DNA of 64,000 nt from Onchidella celtica (GCA_963931925.1 OZ007569.1:41048521-41112520); one strand, 5' to 3'; shown: positions 36,601 through 48,881, numbered from the stretch's first letter. Numbers and translations are program-made. Notes: a model not told the origin generated them from the sequence alone.

Positions 36601-38999
36601 ACATAACAATGTTAGTATAGTAGTTTAAAGTTTATAAGGAAACAAAAAGAAATACAATAAACAGGACGCTATACTGACAAGTAAAACGAACGATAACAGA
36701 CCCTACAAGTCCTAACTTATATTACAGACAGCTTAAGAAGAAAGACAGGAGAGACATCTTCCTAAAGAAAAGTGAGGAAGTAAGAAACGCCACAATCTAT
36801 ACGAATAATGGATCCCTAAAAGAACTATTCACAGTGAAGCAAATCCCCCCGAGTTATTATAAATAGCCACCAAGGCACTCCAATATCCTTCGTAATGGCA
36901 AAGAAGATATGCTATACTATGATCCCAACCAACCTCCCGCTCTTAAACTAAACATATAGTAAATAGTAAAATAGCCTGGAAACACACACAGAGCGGAAAG
37001 TACGTCGCCCTCCTCAAGACCGTTAGTTAGATGGATCACTTATCTTTCTTTTAGAGGAATTCAGATGGTAATTATCCTTAATCCATAGCTCCAAGCCCAA
37101 AACTGTATTTCTGTCTGAGGTAGATCTGTACGGTGAAAGGGTTCCCTCGCCGGTGTCCACGGGTCAATGGGATGTTGAGTTCACCATATGAAATTGAAAC
37201 AAAATGTTAAATTAATACAATTTGTCTAAAAGCTATATTGAAAAGGACCTGAAAACATACTATTACAAGAGTACAATATCAAATAATGGAATAAAAAATA
37301 CAACAAGTTTTAAAATAATTTATCTAAATGGCATGGCGTTATTAAAGTTCTTTAAGGGTCCCTCTCCAGTGTTACGATTTGGGGTATGCCCTCGCGTGTT
37401 ACGGGGATGGTTATATTATAAAATTATGTGTTCGACTGCATTTCAACTATCGAGAGGTTTTTTACAATTACTCTGCCATACCATGCCACATACACTAATA
37501 ACAATTTCGAGTAAGTTACATCAAGGACCTTGTAGGGCCACAAATTTATTACTTTAAATTCCTAACAATTTCGTCTATCTTTTACATATTAAAAGACAAC
37601 ATCAGCAGCATCAAATGAAAATACTATAATACATAACTAGGAGTCTCCTCTAGATTCTTAAGAGATTATATCATACTAACTCATTCACAGTTGACTTATT
37701 ACTTATTTATCTTCAGAAATATAGTCTGCCTACTATCTCACAAATAATATTCTTATGTCTCAGACGACAATATTAACTCAGTTAATTGCTTATAAAGGAT
37801 CAAACCGTCACTGACGTAGTTAAGATAGATCTAGATCTGCTCTAGGATGGGCTGGCAATCCCCAGCCTCATCCAGACACATCAATTACAATTTACAACTG
37901 TATATACCAGACACTCATTCTAGATCTAGTTGCAAGTAAAAAAAACATTGTAGTCTTGCATTCTTTGGTAGCACTTCTACTGGAAAATTAGGGTCAGATT
38001 CACGTTCATCGTCGAATCACTGTGTCGAAACTTACGATTAGTCCCTGATACGAAATCAGGGAATAGAAGGAAATAGCTGTGGATAATTTCCATTGTCTAT
38101 CAAGGACATAGACATGTCTTTAACGATCTTATGATTCTCTCAGGCTGAATCTAAGCCGACGCCCTCGCAGATGGAAAATTCTGCATGGAGTGAAGAAACC
38201 TAAAGATGGCTCCGCTTATATCTTCTGCAATCCCCAGCGAACTGCCCAAATTTGATTGGTGCATCCATTTCGAGCTCAGCTCGCAGTCTATTAATAGTAA
38301 CAGACAAAGTTATTCTAACATGTCAAAACCTTTCCTAAAGTCTCTACACCCTCTACGTTTTATGTACGAATTTATTCACTCCTTATTCGCCCCGTCTTTC
38401 CTTGCTAAAGTACACCCAAACCACGGGGTCGAAAACTGCACCGTCACTGTTAATTTATCCACTCGTTCTATCTTGCCCCACTTTCTTTCCATCTCTAAGA
38501 AAAAGCGTTACAAAAACAAACTGTCCACGATAATAGTTCAAGGACATTTGCACTGGCCAAAATCAATGATGCCATGAAACAAACAAACCGTGCCCCAGCA
38601 CGGCAATTCTAGTCCTAACCCTGACAATGTACAACATCCGCTTTCGGCCGGAACTGGGGTTCGAAACCTGGGAGAAGACAGGGCAGCTGTACCACAGATT
38701 TGTTGTGTGAATCGTTAACAGTGTCATCTACATCAGTCTCACTGTCATGTGTCTGTTTATGTTAGATTTACACCAACCCATTTGTCCGTTAATAAGAGGG
38801 GCCAGTAGTTCTGAAATCGATTCGAAGTAATTAGATAATCCTTTTGTTGACTGTCAACAGCTTTGCCTCATGTCTACCTGTCCTTGCATTCTGCTCCGCT
38901 TTGTCAACCTCATTTTTCACACCGCTAGACCATGTAACCCTCGTTCATGAATGGTTTTCATACTACAACCAACTAAACAGAGAAAGATATCAATTCTGC
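36601..38999. other. Unassigned stretch upstream of the retrotransposon
   Basis: The 5' LTR was expected here, but no block of the LTR (for example the segment complementary to GGGATTTGTGACA, or the CAGGACAGTAGAGGCACAT segment) was found. Open frames at 37222-37557 and 38206-38577 have no recognisable domain. It is AT-rich. Confidence 0.5.
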
Positions 39000-39565
39000 C
39001 CAGAGATATCTTACATTTAACAGTAATGAAATATATCGCTGTTTCTGCCAGACAGCTAAACTAGGTCACTGTGGTAAACAAAACTGGAATGGGCCGCGTG
39101 TACCCAGTGCGAATCTACTTATTATGTTGTTGTTTTTTTATATTTTAGGACTGATTGAAACTTTTTGATGGTTTCTGTGAGCTCTTTCTCCCTCTTAAAA
39201 CGTACAAAAGGACATTGTTTACCGCCATGACCTACTTTTAGGTCCATATCAACAGTAGTTTTGTGTAGACTCATTTTTACCAGTACCATCGTCTGATACT
39301 CATTCCTTTCGTTACATACATACTTTCAGACACCACTTGCAAACGACAATGTCCCCATTCCCTATGCTAACAGTGGTTTCGTGGAGTCTCTCGTATCTAC
39401 CGGTACCATCGACATTGTTTACCGCCGTGACCTACATTTGGCTCCATTCTAACAATGGTTCCGCGGAGTCTTTCGTGTCTACCAACACCATCGACAAGTT
39501 GCGTTCCTCTTGTTCCATACACACACTCTCAGAAACCAGTAGGAAACTACAATATCCCCCTTCCC
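39000..39565 (+). repeat. Dispersed repeat B, copy 2, with internal tandem copies
   Basis: 39000-39300 match 5040-5345. From about 39205 the segment with ATTGTTTACCGCC, GACCTAC, (C/T)AACA(G/A)T(A/G)GTT and TACCATCG is repeated (restarting near 39412), with a further related block between. This copy was therefore tandemly expanded. Confidence 0.6.
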
Positions 39566-40240
39566 CTGTCTCCCCCCCCCCTCCCCCGGCTCCCCAAACC
39601 TTTCACCCTCATTCCCTCATCCATCAAAGCCCAAATGAACAAACGCTGTATGTTTAACCAAATTCATACCAGCCAGTGATGTAATAACAACTTAACTCTA
39701 CCCCATAAGGATAGACTGGGTTCATTGATATTCGCCGGATCTTTCATTATTCATGAGTAAATATTAATGTAGAAAAGTTATTCTCCCACTCACCAACAGT
39801 AAATCTAATCCTGAATCCCCCGGGTTGTTGGAAATTAGTGCCTTTTAACAAGCTTGAGTTTCTAGGTTAAATATGATAAGATTATGACATGATCTACATT
39901 TAAGCGACTTCATAATTGAATGCCTAATGTACTGACTACATTAGAAGTAATATAGACTGAAATGGTCAAGTGGCTGAAGTAAGGTATAGCCAGAGAAAGC
40001 TTCTGACTCACCCACATATTATGAGACAATTGCGTTTCGAAGGGCTGTTTTCTGAAGAGGGACGTATTTTAATGATATCATTATCGTAAAGCCATCGCAT
40101 CACCGTCGGAATGAGTATCGTTGAGTGTCTGGGATTGGACTCGTTAGAGACAGATAGTATTTAAGAAAACAGATGAATAATATGTGCATTTACTTCAGAA
40201 ATATCTTCGAGAATACTGTCATCAAATCCTTTCACACGAT
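39566..40240. other. Unassigned noncoding stretch
   Basis: No recognised feature. Confidence 0.5.
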
Positions 40241-40248
40241 AAAATCTA

Positions 40249-40527
40249 GTGCAACTTTATTGTGGACTTAAGATTTTTAAATACTTATTTGATACTGATT
40301 ACCCAGTCTTTATGATGACAAGTGGCGAACAGATCGAAGTGAGTTTTATTCCGAAAGCTGTCAATGTTCAGAAGCAGGCAGCGTACAATCCAGAGTTGCT
40401 CAAACGTGAATTTAAGCCTCTACCTTTATTGGACAATGTCATGACAATATTTTTAGCCAGAGGTTTCACTTACCCTGACGTTCGGATGATTGCCCGGTTG
40501 ACACTGTGCTTGGTAATATTCTATTGA
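40249..40527 (+). repeat. Repeat C, copy 1, possibly once coding
   Basis: An open frame of 92 codons shares its reading with 46428-46694: YLFDTDY, then SGE, SFI.KA, V.KQA.YNPELL.RE, with x-positions differing. The shared DNA is roughly three-quarters identical over about 170 bp. Several differences are silent or conservative, so the frame may have been under selection or the copies may simply be related repeats. I do not recognise the peptide. It is not supported as a host gene. Confidence 0.45.
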
Positions 40528-40640
40528 TATATAATTATTTGCCATTTCAATATCTTGTCAGTACGGCCGAAATCAAACTAAACATTATCGATGTTGTGTT
40601 TAATTGTTGTTTGTTTATCGTTTATTCTGTTGTTGTATTT

Positions 40641-41020
40641 AGGTCTTAGGAGGTTAGTTGTTCTTGGCATTCACACCTCATTTTTCTGGATTTTTAAATA
40701 TTTTTCTTGTTCTTGTTTCTGTGTTTTTGTGGTAGGGGTCAGTGTTTCAGAATTTTGCCCGGGCAATGGCCTTTTCGACTTTCAAGTGCCAAGGTAGCGT
40801 TAACGTGCGCAACATACACACGGGCCCTCTGAGTTTTTCGTCCTTATCCGAGAAGGCTGGATGCTCAATCCTACCTACCATAGGATCAGGGAGAGAAATT
40901 CTCCCTCCCACTTCCACCCCCTCTCTCAACAACAAAAAAAATCTAGCATGCCTGCACCGACCAGGGATCGAACCCGGCACCTTCGGTATGAGAGGTGAGC
41001 TCTAGACCAACGAGTCCCCC
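40641..41020 (-). mobile_element. tRNA-derived SINE, copy 2
   Basis: On the minus strand: a shortened tRNA-like head with a B box (GGGTTCGATCC), GGTCGGTGCAGGC, then the family body (CCTGATCCTATGGTAGGTA, CTTCTCGGATAAGGACGA, GAGGGCCCGTGTG) and the 3' end GAGGTGTGAATGCC. Part of the head between the A and B boxes is deleted compared with the copies at 45.6 and 58.7 kb. A C homopolymer adjoins the 5' end. Confidence 0.87.
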
Positions 41021-42810
41021 CCCCCCCCCAATTTATTCTGTTATATGTTTTGATAAATACAGGTTTCATTGCCACAAGCATTGACGTCAGCTCTATCGTT
41101 ATAATATTATCATAATACACATTGTAGTTGCAGGAGCTTTTGTCAAAAGCGTTAAGGTACGCGCAGACCCGCCGGTTTAATTCAATGGATGGAAATGCTA
41201 TCTATTATTATTTGTTTTCCACCATTTTCTCTCAATCCTAGACGTTCCAGACAGTCGTATCTCCAGCAGAACGCCATCATTCAGTTTGGTGCATGAATAA
41301 ATAAATATTTACTGGGCGCTCAGTCAGTCAGTGTAAAGTTATGCCCGTGCAGCCTTCCATGCTGTGATTGGTGTACAAGAGGTTATATCCAGGCGTGTTT
41401 TCAGTCGTAGTTTGTGTAACAGACGTTATCATGCTGGAATATTGCTGCTTTTTTTTTTCCCGAAGATGGTTGGGCAGTGCTTTTGGTAATGGGGGGGGGG
41501 GGGGTGCTCTTCTATCCTATCATTCTGTTGGTCGTCTTAATTTTCCCTCCCGTAATCGGACCGTTATCGTGTCGGCGTGCTTTTAACTTAACACATCACA
41601 TTTTTCTCGGGTATTGCGTGAGAAAAAAGAAAGAAAAACAAAGGGAAACGCGGGCAGCTAGGTCAGAGGAAGTTCTCTGCTGGCACCGCCGCACTCAGAC
41701 CTCAAACAATCTGTCTAGACCTATACGCTCTAGCAAAATAATGTACATATCTCACCTGGCTGGAAATGTAGATGTTTGAGAAGACCTGGCTTAACAGGGT
41801 TACATTTCAGAATTAATTATAAAGATTTGCAGTTTAGGTTTAGTAGTTTAACATCAGGTAATACTGGGGCCCTGGATCTGTCAGACCTACAACACTTTTT
41901 GTTTTTGTTGTTGTTGTTCTGAAATTTGGACGATCCTCCTAAAATACTATGGCATAACCATTGGTAATACCATTTTTTTTTTTAAAACAAAAGTCAACGG
42001 CTGAGTGGCCACTGGCCTTTATTTTTTATCGAAATGATAGAACTACAGCGATATATGGGGTGGCACAAAGTTGAAATGTGGCAAAGGAAGAAACGCTGAA
42101 GTGCGCAAAACCATGAGTTGCAACAGACCGCAAATAACTTGAGAACAATACCCTAGATCTGACCCAGTGTGCCACGAATCTCAATCTAATATTATGTGCA
42201 ACAAAGAACTGGAAAAAAATTATTTGTCATGCTGGGAGCCCGTGGAATTTCGCGGTTTAATTCGCAGTGTAACGAGTAACTTGTTGCCACTGCATTATGT
42301 GCCTTATTTCCATTTCAGAGGATTGTTATCTCGCATTTCTGTTTACGATACACACCATTGCTTTGATCTGTGGATGCGCAAATTAACAGAATACACCACC
42401 TACTCGCCAAACACTGCCAGCCATTAATCAACATTACACTAGAAGCACTGCGACAGTGGTGCCTAGACCGCGGGGGAAAATGACGCCCTTGTGGTGCAAA
42501 TTTACGAATCAGGCTAGTCGCGCACTGAGTAAAGCGGATTTTGCATCTGTTTTCAGAGTGCCTGAAAGTTGTCTTTCCCCCAGCTGATTCAAGACAGTTT
42601 CGACGCAACCGACTAAAAGTGACACAGGACTTGTTTCGTCCTGGCCAGTATGCCCGAGGTTCAGTTTAATTACACAGTCGACATCTCCACACTAAAACTG
42701 AGACAAAAAACACACTTGACTCAGATGCCACCAGCAATGAGAGGGGAAATACGGTGTCTGTTAAATAATATATACTATGTGTATTTTTGAAAGAACAGGG
42801 TAACTTTTAT

Positions 42811-42841
<31 letters not shown>

Positions 42842-44480
42842 TTAGATTTCTTTACTGATCAGTGTTTAACTTAAATCTCCTTCGCTGCCTAATTCCGCGG
42901 TCCCCGGTTGTTCCAGCAGCATTGCTAAGTCTATTGAATAGAACCCTTCAAACTTTGTCCCGAAAGTCGTTAACGTTAAAAATACGAATAGAAAGAGGGA
43001 AATATACTTCACGAAATCATTTTGAGTTTGAGTTTGGAGATAGCAAGTCGGTCACATTATGGTAGGAAGAAGCAAGACAATAGACAGAATACATACAGCA
43101 AAATGGTAGGATAGAAGAGGAACTCATTAGTGAGGGAGGTCAAGCAACTAAAGTAGCGGGATACAGGCTTTAAAATGTGAAGAACCGCTGCTGTAGAACA
43201 ACGCCGTAAGTGACTTTTTGTGTCAATCGCCGAGCAACCTGGTCGGTGTTTACAGCCATTGGGAATACATGACCGCTTCATAACACAAGAACAGACAAGC
43301 GGTAATCAATTCATCAGACACTGTGACAAAAACAACACCCATTACGGGAAAAAAATGTGCCAAGATCATTAATTGTTGTATGTATTATTCAGCATTTCTA
43401 ACATGTATACTACTGGTTACATTTACTGCTAGCGATAATGTAATACAAGGTAACTATGCGTTTCTCAAACTTTTTTCCCCCCTTTTTGCCTTCCACCTAA
43501 AAGCGTTGACATGTTAGGTGCGACTCTTTGCGTCCCTCAAAGACCTAATGTTAGGTAAGATTGGAATAATTTTATTACCATATTTATATTTTTCCTTTCA
43601 GCTCGTGGTATTTTGATGATAGGTCCGGCCCGGTAACTGTCAGTCTGCGAACTTGGCGTCCATTTCACTGTCTATCGGCGAAAGGGCAGAACACGGATGG
43701 TTCATCGCCAATGTCGTTAAAAAGTACGTCACTAAATCGCCAAATTTCAGTTTGAGCAGGTTACTCACGAAATATAGCCTAATATAATTATGTATTTTTC
43801 GACACGGAACGACTCGAAGTGAGCTTTCCCGTTTCAAATACGATGAGTATAGAGCGCTGACGATAGACGATGACCGATTAAAGTGACCTGTCCCGTTTAC
43901 TTGACATGAGTTTATATTTTCATCGTCAACCGGTAAATGATGAGCCATGAGCGATGACACCAACAGTGCGTCGGTTGCATTAGACTAACAATCCGTCTGG
44001 GAAACATCCGTTCGTTTAAATTTAATGTCCGTCAGCGAATATCTGACCGCTGAGGTCACTGGAAATAACACAATAAGTGCTGTCCCATAGAACGCCCTAC
44101 CATCTCCACAAGACATAATAAACCTGGCGGTGTCCCCACCTTTTCCTTGTCGCACACGCACTCACACGCTGAAGCGCTTACCGCCTCCGTCTGTGAGTAA
44201 GACATTTGGCTCTAGTCCAAGGTAACATAAATATGGCTAATGACCGAAACGTGTTGGCTGGTCCGGTTAGCCGGTGTCCCGGGAGACTGGTTGTCCAGCT
44301 AACACAAGTTATGAATGAATAATGGCCCATCTTAGTTCCTACCGACCTCGGCCACTATCCGATGCCATGGTATGATCTCTGTTACCAGACATTTTATTCT
44401 CATTCCTGCAGAATTAAACTTTCATGTAAACAGTCCAACCTGTTACGTGCACGTATGGTGTTATTGATCACTGTTAGGGA
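41021..44480. other. Unassigned noncoding stretch
   Basis: No recognised gene in about 3.4 kb. It contains a G tract at about 41490-41502, an (ATT)n run at about 42818-42842, and two isolated hAT-like terminal motifs (GAAGAACCGCTGCTG at about 43180, GCGTTTCTCAAAC at about 43459) that I could not pair. Confidence 0.5.
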
Positions 44481-44489
44481 CAGATGGTG

Positions 44490-44577
44490 GGAACAAGAAA
44501 GCGCCTAGAGCATTTTTTTTTTTTTTTTGGATTGGGCGCTATATAAATGATCTTCATTGTTGTTATTATTATTATTT
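44490..44577 (+). repeat. Retroposon 3' tail, second copy
   Basis: AAAGCGCCTAGAGCATTTTT, a T run, GGGCGCTATATAAATG, then an ATT-type tail. It matches the layout at 3164-3251. Confidence 0.6.
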
Positions 44578-44639
44578 AAATGTCCTCAGTCTTTTCATCT
44601 TATTTTTTATTGTAATGTCCATGTGGTCTCCTTCTCTCT

Positions 44640-44733
44640 TCACCCCCCCTTCTCTCCCCCCCCCCTCTCTCTCTCTTGCTCTCTTTTTCTCTCTCTCTCT
44701 CTTGCTCTCTCTCTCTCTCTCTCTCTCTCTTGG
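44640..44733. repeat. CT-rich microsatellite
   Basis: C and CT runs directly before a tRNA-like sequence. Confidence 0.93.
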
Positions 44734-44830
44734 CGGTGCAGTGGCTCAGCGGCGAGAGCGCTTGCCAGAGGCGGGAGGCAGAGATCCATAGTTCAAATCC
44801 CTATTGAGATTATCTCCAACCTAAAATCTC
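44734..44830 (+). mobile_element. tRNA-like SINE head of a second family
   Basis: A box TGGCTCAGCGG (44742-44752) matches the consensus at every position. B-box-like AGTTCAAATCC (44790-44800) has the expected spacing. The region after the B box does not match the other SINE family in the window. A tRNA pseudogene is the alternative. The 3' limit is not defined. Confidence 0.5.
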
Positions 44831-45589
44831 GTGATATTTGACCCATACGACGCAGGGGGGCGGGGGGGGGGCGCTTAATATAAAAGATAAGGTTTGGAAA
44901 TAAAAAGTTCCAAATTTTTCAATAATTTTCCGAAAGGAGAATGGGATTTAGCAACCAGTGAACTTAGATTGGGGGGAACACACGCAAGCTTTCAGGCCTT
45001 TTTGATGTGAATCTTTGTCTGGGGTCCAAAAGACGAAATTAAGTGCTATGTCCCCAGCTTTTCTTCTTTCTTTCTTTTATTGTCATGGATGACGTTTTTT
45101 TTTACCGAGATATTTCAGTAATCTCCACCTGTGATAATTGATTAAACAGGGCCAGAAAATTACAGCAATATGATTATAAAATTCCGCATTTAATCGTCTG
45201 GTGAAAAATAGTTTTATTCAAATCCTTGATAACAATTTTTAATTTTAGCGGTGCTGGGAGAGAAAATCAGACGGAGACACATAACTTTCCCGTCCTGGCA
45301 AACCAAAATGTTGAATAATTCACAGACGTGACCGCATTTTCCTCATGAAGATTTTTGGGAAGTCACGTCCACCCGTGATGTTACTCATAAAATAATTATG
45401 CGATTACCGGGCGGCTATTAAATTAACGCCACTTTAATGTGCTGATTTGGTTATAAGTAAATGGCACTGTGTGGAGCTGCCCCGTGGCAATTTGCACTCT
45501 GTCTGGCCAAATGGTTCTGTACTGGATGTAAGCTCAAGATTCCACCACCCACCCCCTCCCCCTTTAATACCCTTTAATGTAAGACCAGC
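44831..45589. other. Unassigned noncoding stretch
   Basis: No recognised gene. A G tract lies at about 44857-44872. Confidence 0.5.
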
Positions 45590-45974
45590 ATGGGACATGG
45601 TGGCCTAGGGGCAAAGTGCTCGTCTCTCATGCCGAAGGAACCGGGTTCGAATCCCGGTCGGTGCAGACCCGCTGGAATTTGGGGATTTTTCTCATATTTT
45701 CCTGTCCCTGAGCCTATGGTAGGTCGGACCGAGAACCTAGTCTTCTCGGATAATGAAGAAATATTCGGAAGGCCAGTGTGCACGATCGCACACTAAAGAT
45801 ACCTTGGAAGTTGGAAATCGAAAAGAGCAGGCCGAACATTCCGTTGCCCGGGGGAAAATTCTAAAAAAAAAATGGATCCCTACCACAAAAGAGAAAAATT
45901 TAAAAAAACGAACAAAAAAAGTGAGGTGTAAATGCCAAGGGCAGCCTACCTCCTCAAATAAAGACCCAAATAAC
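45590..45974 (+). mobile_element. tRNA-derived SINE, copy 3, with TSD
   Basis: It is flanked by AATGTAAGACCAGC (45576-45589) and AATGTAAGACTAGC (45975-45988), a 14-bp duplication with one mismatch. The head GGGACATGGTGGCCTAGG has A-box and B-box (GGTTCGAATCC) promoters for RNA polymerase III. The body has the family blocks (CCTATGGTAGGT, AGTCTTCTCGGATAA, AAAGATACCTTGG) and ends GAGGTGTAAATGCCAAGGGC plus about 40 bp. The duplication fixes the element at 385 bp. Confidence 0.93.
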
Positions 45975-46419
45975 AATGTAAGACTAGCCGACCCATGCAA
46001 GAAAAGCTTCCAAACTCTTTTAACTCATTAAACACCGGAAGAAAGAGCTTTTTTGGGGGAGGTGGAGGGGGTGCAAAACAGGGCAGGGAAAAGCAAGAAT
46101 TGTTAGGCTATAAAATGCGGAGTGGAAAAAGTAGGGCTCAATTTCGCAAAACTGGCCCTTTCAAAGAGGTAATTGCGAATCATTTGGTTGGATTATTTAT
46201 GTAGCGCAAAAGCCTTCTGTGTATGCGTATTGTGTTATTGTGTTACGGCCGATATGACGGGGAAAACCTTCTGTTCTGGAATAGTAGAAACCAAAATTTT
46301 TGGGAAAACCCAGCTAGTTGAATGTAGGTCAGCCATCAAATAAAGTGGTGAGTGGAGAAGGTGAGGCAAACAGCTGGCCGCGAGTAAAGCTCAGACTACT
46401 CATCTCAACTGACTAGTAC

Positions 46420-46694
46420 GAAATGCAATGTTTGTCTCACTTAAGAGCAAGGTTGAAGGTCACAGAATTTGGGAATTTTTGGTAAAGTTGGTGAAGCCTA
46501 TTATCACGGGTTTCAGTATGTTGAAGGTTTTGAAATATTTATTTGACACGGATTACTCAATCTGTGTGGTGCTAAGTGGTGAAGGGATCGCCTCGAGTTT
46601 TATTTCGAAAGCGTTCAGTGTTGAGAAGCAAGCAACGTACAATCCAGAGTTGCTCACGCGCGAATTATATAATAGTCTTGATCCTCTTTGGTAG
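46420..46694 (+). repeat. Repeat C, copy 2, possibly once coding
   Basis: An open frame from 46428 shares YLFDTDY, SGE, SF, K.F/V.V.KQA.YNPELL.RE with copy 1 at 40249-40527. The reading ends at a stop just where a unit of the 63-bp repeat begins. Confidence 0.45.
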
Positions 46695-46815
46695 TGTGGT
46701 GTATCTGAGACCCCAGGACGCTCGACAAAGGGTATGACAATAAAATCCTTCAATAAGTTCTCTCTAAAAGTATTGTGACTGTGAGTTCCCCGGACGTCTG
46801 GGTAGGAAAATGCAT
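46695..46815 (-). repeat. 63-bp repeat, about two units, inverted to the main array
   Basis: The reverse complement of the unit in the array at 55400-55780 (GGTCTCAGATACACCACAC, GGATTTTATTGTCATACCC). It is followed by a more diverged second unit. Confidence 0.7.
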
Positions 46816-47232
46816 GTGTGTTGGTGAGCATGTGCGTGCATATTTAAAATTTAAAACCGTAGGAAGATGGGCAATGACGTCATTGGGAACTACCTGGAAT
46901 TTCAAGACAAAATCCCAGAATTAAGACAATTATAAACGTTTTAATTGTTTCTGGGTCCATTAATCCCCACGACAAACGGTTTTTTTTTTTTTATGAAATC
47001 GGTCACATACTGGTAGCAAAAATCCTATTGTGAGTGTTTTTGGCTACATGACCCAAAAATAGTCCCTCCTACCAAACAAACAAAAAAGTGTTTGTAGAGT
47101 CCTGCTGGAGGTGAAAGTCAACTGTCGGGAAAACTTGACGGTGCATGATAAACATGACAAATTTTATGCATACGTAAGCACAGTGGTTCCCAAAAGCAGT
47201 TAAATTTGGGGATTTCAGTGAGAAAATACATG
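46816..47232. other. Unassigned noncoding stretch
   Basis: No recognised feature. Confidence 0.5.
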
Positions 47233-47456
47233 CTGCCTGTTATAATTGAGTATACTCGAAACATATTGTGTCTTTAATTATTATTTTTGTTCCGACTGCT
47301 CGTTATAAATACATAGACTGTCTGTTATAATTAAGTATACTCGAAATGTGTTGTGTCTTTAATTATTTTTTTTTTCCGACTGCTCGTTATAAATACATAG
47401 ACTGTGTGTGAAATGTTTTGTGTCTTTAAGTATTATTTTTTTCCGACTGCTCGTAT
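47233..47456. repeat. Tandem repeat, unit about 85 bp, 2.6 copies
   Basis: Units carry TATACTCGAAA, TGTGTCTTTAA(T/G)TATT, CCGACTGCTCG and TAAATACATAGACTG. The last unit lacks about 18 bp. Confidence 0.9.
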
Positions 47457-47865
47457 TAACCCCCTAGTGCCCAGCATTCCATATCTGAAACGCGTCATCA
47501 GAATCCGATATTGTGCAATTGGAAGATTTCTTAATTTATCAACAAAAAAAATGATTTTCCGTGAGAAAGATGTATATTTCTGCGTTCGTCTCACCATTTT
47601 AAATTAGTTTTCAAGATTCAGGACTGTTTTGTTGGCTACGTGAATATGTCTGGGATTAGAGGGTTAATTTGGCTGACGTTCAGCTCACTTTCCGTTGATC
47701 ATTTTAGTTTCATTTACACGGGTAGCTCCAGTCCAGCCTGTTGGTAACAAATTTTTAATTGGTTTTCTGGAATTTTTATAAAATGGAGGGGGGGGGGGGC
47801 AAATGAAGCCATGAGACATAATATAATAAATAGTATATAATATATATATATATAATATATAGCCA

Positions 47866-48540
47866 TATAGCCACTTATATCAAAGTCCATGACAGTCTTC
47901 TGAAGGTCTCGGAGAACTTCACCTATCTTGGCAGTACACTGTCTTCCGCGGCTCGTGTTGATACTGAAATTCGAATTGAGCATCTTCTGCCACCTGAAAA
48001 AAATTCAGCTACGTTGGGCAGGACATGTTGTCAGAATGCCCGACTCCAGACTCCCTAAGCAAATCTTCTTCTCTGAGCTCTCCAATGGAACGAGGAATGT
48101 TGGGGCCCCAAAGAGACGTTACAAAGACACTCTCAAGCAATCACTGAAGGCCTTTGCCATTGATGTGAGTGAGTGGGAAAAGCTCTCGCTTGATCGTGCA
48201 AATTGGAGGGCGGCCCTTACCAGAGGCAGCAAAGCATGGGAAGCTGACAGAGTCCAGAAGGCTATCAAAAAAAGAGAACGGCGCAAGAATAGGCCCAGTG
48301 GTACTGAACCAACGGAGCACTCTTGTCATTTATGCGGAAGGGTCTGCAGGGCAAAAATAGGACTTATCAGTCACATGAGAAGCCATAAGTCATGAAAGAA
48401 CAGTCTTTCCATTCTGTCCTCTGTGTCCTTTAGTTCTCTTTATTGTCCATGTGTTGAAATTCTCAACAATTTCTGTTCTTTATTCCTCTGGTGTTGTTAA
48501 GGTCATCATCATACCTGATGGACGAACTATTATTATAATT
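47866..48540 (+). pseudogene. 5'-truncated non-LTR retrotransposon (LINE) with reverse-transcriptase C-terminus
   Basis: It is flanked by a perfect 13-bp duplication TAATATATAGCCA (47853-47865 and 48541-48553), the product of target-primed insertion. A first reading frame (about 47880-47985) shows the ENFTYLGSTLSS-type segment of LINE reverse transcriptases. A second frame (from about 47990) shows LRWAGHVVRMPDSRLPKQ, GAPKRRYKDTLKQSLK and a final zinc finger CHLCGR...H...H, stopping at 48395. In complete LINEs of this type about 100 residues normally lie between these two segments. Here they are missing, so there is an internal deletion with a frame change. A 3' untranslated region of about 145 bp ends GGACGAACTATT plus ATT units. 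It is a dead copy. The clade is not assigned. Confidence 0.88.
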
Positions 48541-48553
48541 TAATATATAGCCA

Positions 48554-48881
48554 GGGGAAAAATGTTTTTAAAAGGTTTAAGACCACTGGGCTGGCGTTAA
48601 CTGCGTCAATGTCAAATATGTAGGTGGGCGGGTGCGGTTGGCTGAGCAGGTTGATATAAAGGGACTGTTTGGCCACCAGCAACAGCGGCCATCCAGATGT
48701 TATCAAAGTAGGTCAGGAGACACATTTTACAGTACCTGCATGTGCATGAAGGGTCAACGGCGCCCTGGAGAGAAGCCATTGATTTGGTAAACACGATCTG
48801 CATTGCCGGTTGATAAACAAACGGATCACTGAGAGTCACAATATTGGACAGATAGACACACAGCGGATGGATAGCATTTCT
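48554..48881. other. Unassigned noncoding stretch
   Basis: No recognised feature. Confidence 0.5.

Noticed and set aside
37140..37175. Primer-binding site for the retrotransposon (TGGACACCGGCGAGGG on the minus strand)
   Set aside because: No LTR end (CA) precedes it and no tRNA 3' end could be matched with confidence.
38206..38577. 123-codon open frame beginning MAPLISSAIPSELPK
   Set aside because: Composition resembles translated AT-rich noncoding DNA. No domain is recognisable.
38640..38700. tRNA-like head on the minus strand (TGGTACAGCTG and GGTTTCGAACC)
   Set aside because: Only about 15 nt separate the two boxes, too few for a tRNA-type promoter, and the body matches no other copy.
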